Assembly: GCA_003022905.1 (NCBI GenBank)
Contig: PXSE01000027.1
Span: 1 to 7,749, forward strand
Source of the DNA: Halobacteriales archaeon QS_9_68_42
GTDB taxonomy: Archaea; Halobacteriota; Halobacteria; Halobacteriales; Haloarculaceae
DNA: 7,749 bases
Direction of reading: 5' to 3'
Shown here: positions 6,494 to 7,749 of the stretch, piece after piece
Layout: each line of letters opens with the position of its first letter
Position numbering within the stretch: the first letter of the stretch is position 1
Translations under genes and position numbers: made by a program
Notes under the pieces: model-generated
The model's database searches: none
What the model was told of the DNA's origin: nothing
What the model saw: the letters and a program-made list of their open reading frames with translations, nothing else

Positions 6494-6510
6494 CTTTTGA
6501 TACTTAAAAG
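6494..6510. promoter_or_regulatory. Palindromic AT-rich core of the divergent phosphodiesterase/SDR promoter region
   Basis: CTTTT-GATACTT-AAAAG is a small inverted repeat and the most AT-rich part of the 121-bp gap between the GTG at 6452 and the ATG at 6574. TTAAAA (6504-6509), read either way, could be a TATA box. It would place starts near 6532 (plus) and 6480 (minus), giving leaders of about 40 and 28 nt that contain the purine-rich sequences GGGGAGGA (6553-6560) and AAGGT (6464-6460). An alternative box for the SDR gene is CTTTTCGG at 6544-6551, about 27 bases before its ATG. Confidence 0.5.
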
Positions 6511-6573
6511 TCTGCCACGCGGTGAAACTGGTCGGGCAGGTGACTTTTCGGCGGGGAGGACGTTCACGGCCGT

Positions 6574-7281
6574 ATGGAGGCTTCCTACGACTACGAGAAA
6601 TCGGTCGTGCTGGTCACCGGCGTCAGCGGCGCGCTCGGCGGCGCCATCGCCGAGGCATTCGACGCGGCGGGCGCGACGGTCTGTGGTGCCGACATCGTCG
6701 CCCCCGACGACGAGGACGCGCTCGTCGACCCCGCGGCCGTCGAGTTCCACGAGACCGACGCAACCGACGAGGGGAGCGTCGAGGAGACGGTGGAAGCGAT
6801 TCTCGACGAGCACGGCCGCCTGGACGCGCTGTGCAACGTCGCCGGCACCTGGCGGGGCGGCGACCCGCTCCACGAGACGGATGTCGCGGAATTCGACACC
6901 TTGTTCGACGTGAACCTGAAGTCGATGTTCCTCACCTCGAAACACGCCATCCCACACCTGCAGGAGACGGAGGGCGCCATCGTTTCGGTGTCGGCGCGCT
7001 CCTCGCTCGAAGGCGGGGAGGGCGACGGTCCCTACCGTGCCTCGAAGGCCGGCGTCCGACTGCTAACGGAGACCATCGCCGAGGAGAACCTCGGGACGGT
7101 CCGGGCCAACGCGGTCATGCCGAGCGTCATCGACACGCCGATGAACCGCGAGATGATGCCCGACGCCGACCACGACGAGTGGGCCGACCCGGCCGACATC
7201 GCCGACGTGGTGCTGTTCCTCTGTTCGTCGGAGGCCGGGGTGACGAGCGGTGCGGCAGTACCGGTGTATGGTGAGGCGTGA
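6574..7281 (+). CDS. Short-chain dehydrogenase/reductase (SDR family)
   Basis: Classical SDR oxidoreductase of 235 residues; the substrate is unknown. The Rossmann cofactor loop is TGVSGALG (15-22). An acidic residue, D40, ends the second strand, which usually favours NAD(H) over NADP(H). NVAG (88-91), N114 in VNLKS, the probable catalytic S140, and Y154-x-x-x-K158 (YRASK) complete the active site. The region NAVMPSVIDTPMN (179-191) matches the usual motif after the sixth strand, and the C-terminus SGAAVPVYGEA is typical. ATG 6574 is the natural start because the first strand follows shortly after it. GGGGAGGA lies 13 bases upstream, rather far for a Shine-Dalgarno, so leaderless initiation from CTTTTCGG (6544-6551) is also possible. 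Its stop codon lies inside the first unit of a tandem repeat that follows. Confidence 0.93.
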   Translation: MEASYDYEKSVVLVTGVSGALGGAIAEAFDAAGATVCGADIVAPDDEDALVDPAAVEFHETDATDEGSVEETVEAILDEHGRLDALCNVAGTWRGGDPLHETDVAEFDTLFDVNLKSMFLTSKHAIPHLQETEGAIVSVSARSSLEGGEGDGPYRASKAGVRLLTETIAEENLGTVRANAVMPSVIDTPMNREMMPDADHDEWADPADIADVVLFLCSSEAGVTSGAAVPVYGEA

Positions 7282-7407
7282 GGGCGACAATGGCCGCCTC
7301 CGTGCGGCCGGCCGGTGAACACCGAGCGAGAGGCTTGAAGCGTCACCGGTCGCCTCCGTGCGGCCATCCGGATGAACACCGAGCAGAGGTGTGAGGGACG
7401 CACGGCC
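7273..7407. repeat. 56-57 bp tandem repeat, about 2.4 copies, overlapping the SDR gene end
   Basis: Units begin at 7273, 7330 and 7386 with GAGGCGTGA, GAGGCTTGA and GAGGTGTGA. Units one and two share the exact block CGCCTCCGTGCGGCC (7295-7309 and 7351-7365) and then TGAACACCGAGC with GAGAGG or AGAGG; the third unit is partial and ends in GACGCACGGCC. Unit one contains the hairpin GGCCGC-CTCCGT-GCGGCC (7292-7309); in unit two the first arm reads GGTCGC. The first nine bases of unit one are the last two codons and stop of the SDR gene. I see no convincing gene in 7282-7492. Confidence 0.82.
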
Positions 7408-7457
7408 GACCCGTCGGGCCCCAACGCCGCCCGCTGTTCCGCCGGTTCGATTCCACC

Positions 7458-7465
7458 AATTTTTT
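7458..7465 (+). promoter_or_regulatory. AT-rich stretch before the transporter: possible TATA-like box or T-tract terminator
   Basis: AATTTTTT is centred about 31 bases before the transporter ATG, close to the distance expected for a haloarchaeal TATA box with a very short leader. The same T-run could instead end transcription from the SDR gene. A more canonical-looking TTTAAAA (7485-7491) sits directly against the ATG, too close to be the promoter for that start unless translation begins further in, which the family alignment does not support. Confidence 0.35.
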
Positions 7466-7492
7466 CAGTTCGTTGTATCAGACGTTTAAAAT

Positions 7493-7749
7493 ATGTCGGA
7501 TAGAGAAACGTGGGCGACGAGGCTCGGGTTCATTCTCGCATCGATAGGGAGCGCCGTCGGCCTGGGCAACATCTGGCGGTTCCCGTTCCAGACCGCAGAA
7601 AACGGCGGGGCCGCGTTCCTCGTGGTGTACCTGGCGGCGGTCGTCATCATCGGCCTGCCGGCACTGCTGGCGGAGTTCGTCATCGGCCGGCGGGCGAACA
7701 TCAATGCCATCGACGCCTTCGACCGACTGAACCGGCCCTCCTGGAAGGT
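7493..7749 (+). CDS. Neurotransmitter:sodium symporter (NSS/SNF) family transporter, N-terminus only
   Basis: First 85 codons of a sodium-coupled transporter of the LeuT fold, located in the cell membrane; prokaryotic members usually import amino acids. TM1 contains GSAVGLGNIWRFP (19-31), the unwound sodium- and substrate-binding segment. TAENGGAAF (34-42) and TM2 (VVYLAAVVIIGLPALLAEFVIG) follow, as in LeuT. G23 occupies the place of LeuT Gly24, where monoamine transporters have Asp, so an amino-acid-type substrate is more likely. S20 replaces LeuT Asn21. The ATG at 7493 is supported because the preceding RETWATRLGFILA matches the family N-terminus with nothing missing. The gene runs off the right edge; full-length members have about 450-500 residues. 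Neighbouring genes give no clue to the substrate. Confidence 0.95.
   Translation, partial: MSDRETWATRLGFILASIGSAVGLGNIWRFPFQTAENGGAAFLVVYLAAVVIIGLPALLAEFVIGRRANINAIDAFDRLNRPSWK

Noticed and set aside
7032..7424. A 130-residue minus-strand frame covering the SDR 3' end and the tandem repeat
   Set aside because: It is antisense to the SDR gene with no domain; its internal repeats merely translate the DNA tandem repeat.
7485..7491. TTTAAAA as the promoter of the transporter gene
   Set aside because: It abuts the ATG, so transcription would start inside the gene and after the conserved N-terminus.

Overview
The window looks like chromosomal DNA of a haloarchaeon (class Halobacteria). Reasons: very high G+C with G/C-rich third codon positions; strongly acidic predicted proteins rich in Asp, Glu, Ala and Val; a Bat-type HTH_10 regulator and a receiver-PAS-histidine kinase of the kind common in this class; and archaeal TATA-like boxes about 27 bases before several start codons, which fits leaderless mRNAs. 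I cannot name the genus.

Layout, left to right. (1) 1-1120, minus: sucC, the succinyl-CoA synthetase beta subunit, cut at its 3' end by the window edge. (2) 1204-3945, minus: a 913-residue receiver-PAS(x4)-HisKA-HATPase sensor kinase with its own TATA box. (3) 3993-4940, minus: a ferritin-like protein of the R2-like ligand-binding oxidase (R2lox) family. (4) 5025-5675, plus: a Bat/HTH_10 regulator divergent from R2lox. (5) 5679-5786: a structured inverted-repeat element that fills the gap between two convergent genes. (6) 5787-6452, minus: a cytoplasmic glycerophosphodiester phosphodiesterase with a GTG start. (7) 6574-7281, plus: an SDR-family dehydrogenase, followed by a 56-57 bp tandem repeat. 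(8) 7493-7749, plus: the N-terminus of an NSS/SNF sodium-dependent transporter, cut by the right edge.

How the genes relate. sucC is TCA-cycle housekeeping. The kinase is a single-gene sensing device with receiver and transmitter in one chain and no separate regulator beside it. The R2lox gene and the HTH_10 gene share an 84-bp divergent promoter region, so the regulator is the best candidate to control R2lox. The phosphodiesterase and the SDR gene are divergent around a palindromic AT-rich core. The transporter appears to be a separate unit.

The most unusual signals are at the nucleic-acid level. The first is an array of palindromes, mostly 17 nt, inside the kinase reading frame. It duplicates the N-box segment of the ATPase domain, and one stem pair differs between copies by a compensating G-C/A-T change. 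The second is the 108-bp inverted-repeat element lying exactly between two convergent stop codons. The third is the tandem repeat whose first unit contains the SDR stop codon. I saw no rRNA, tRNA, CRISPR array, transposase or prophage gene.
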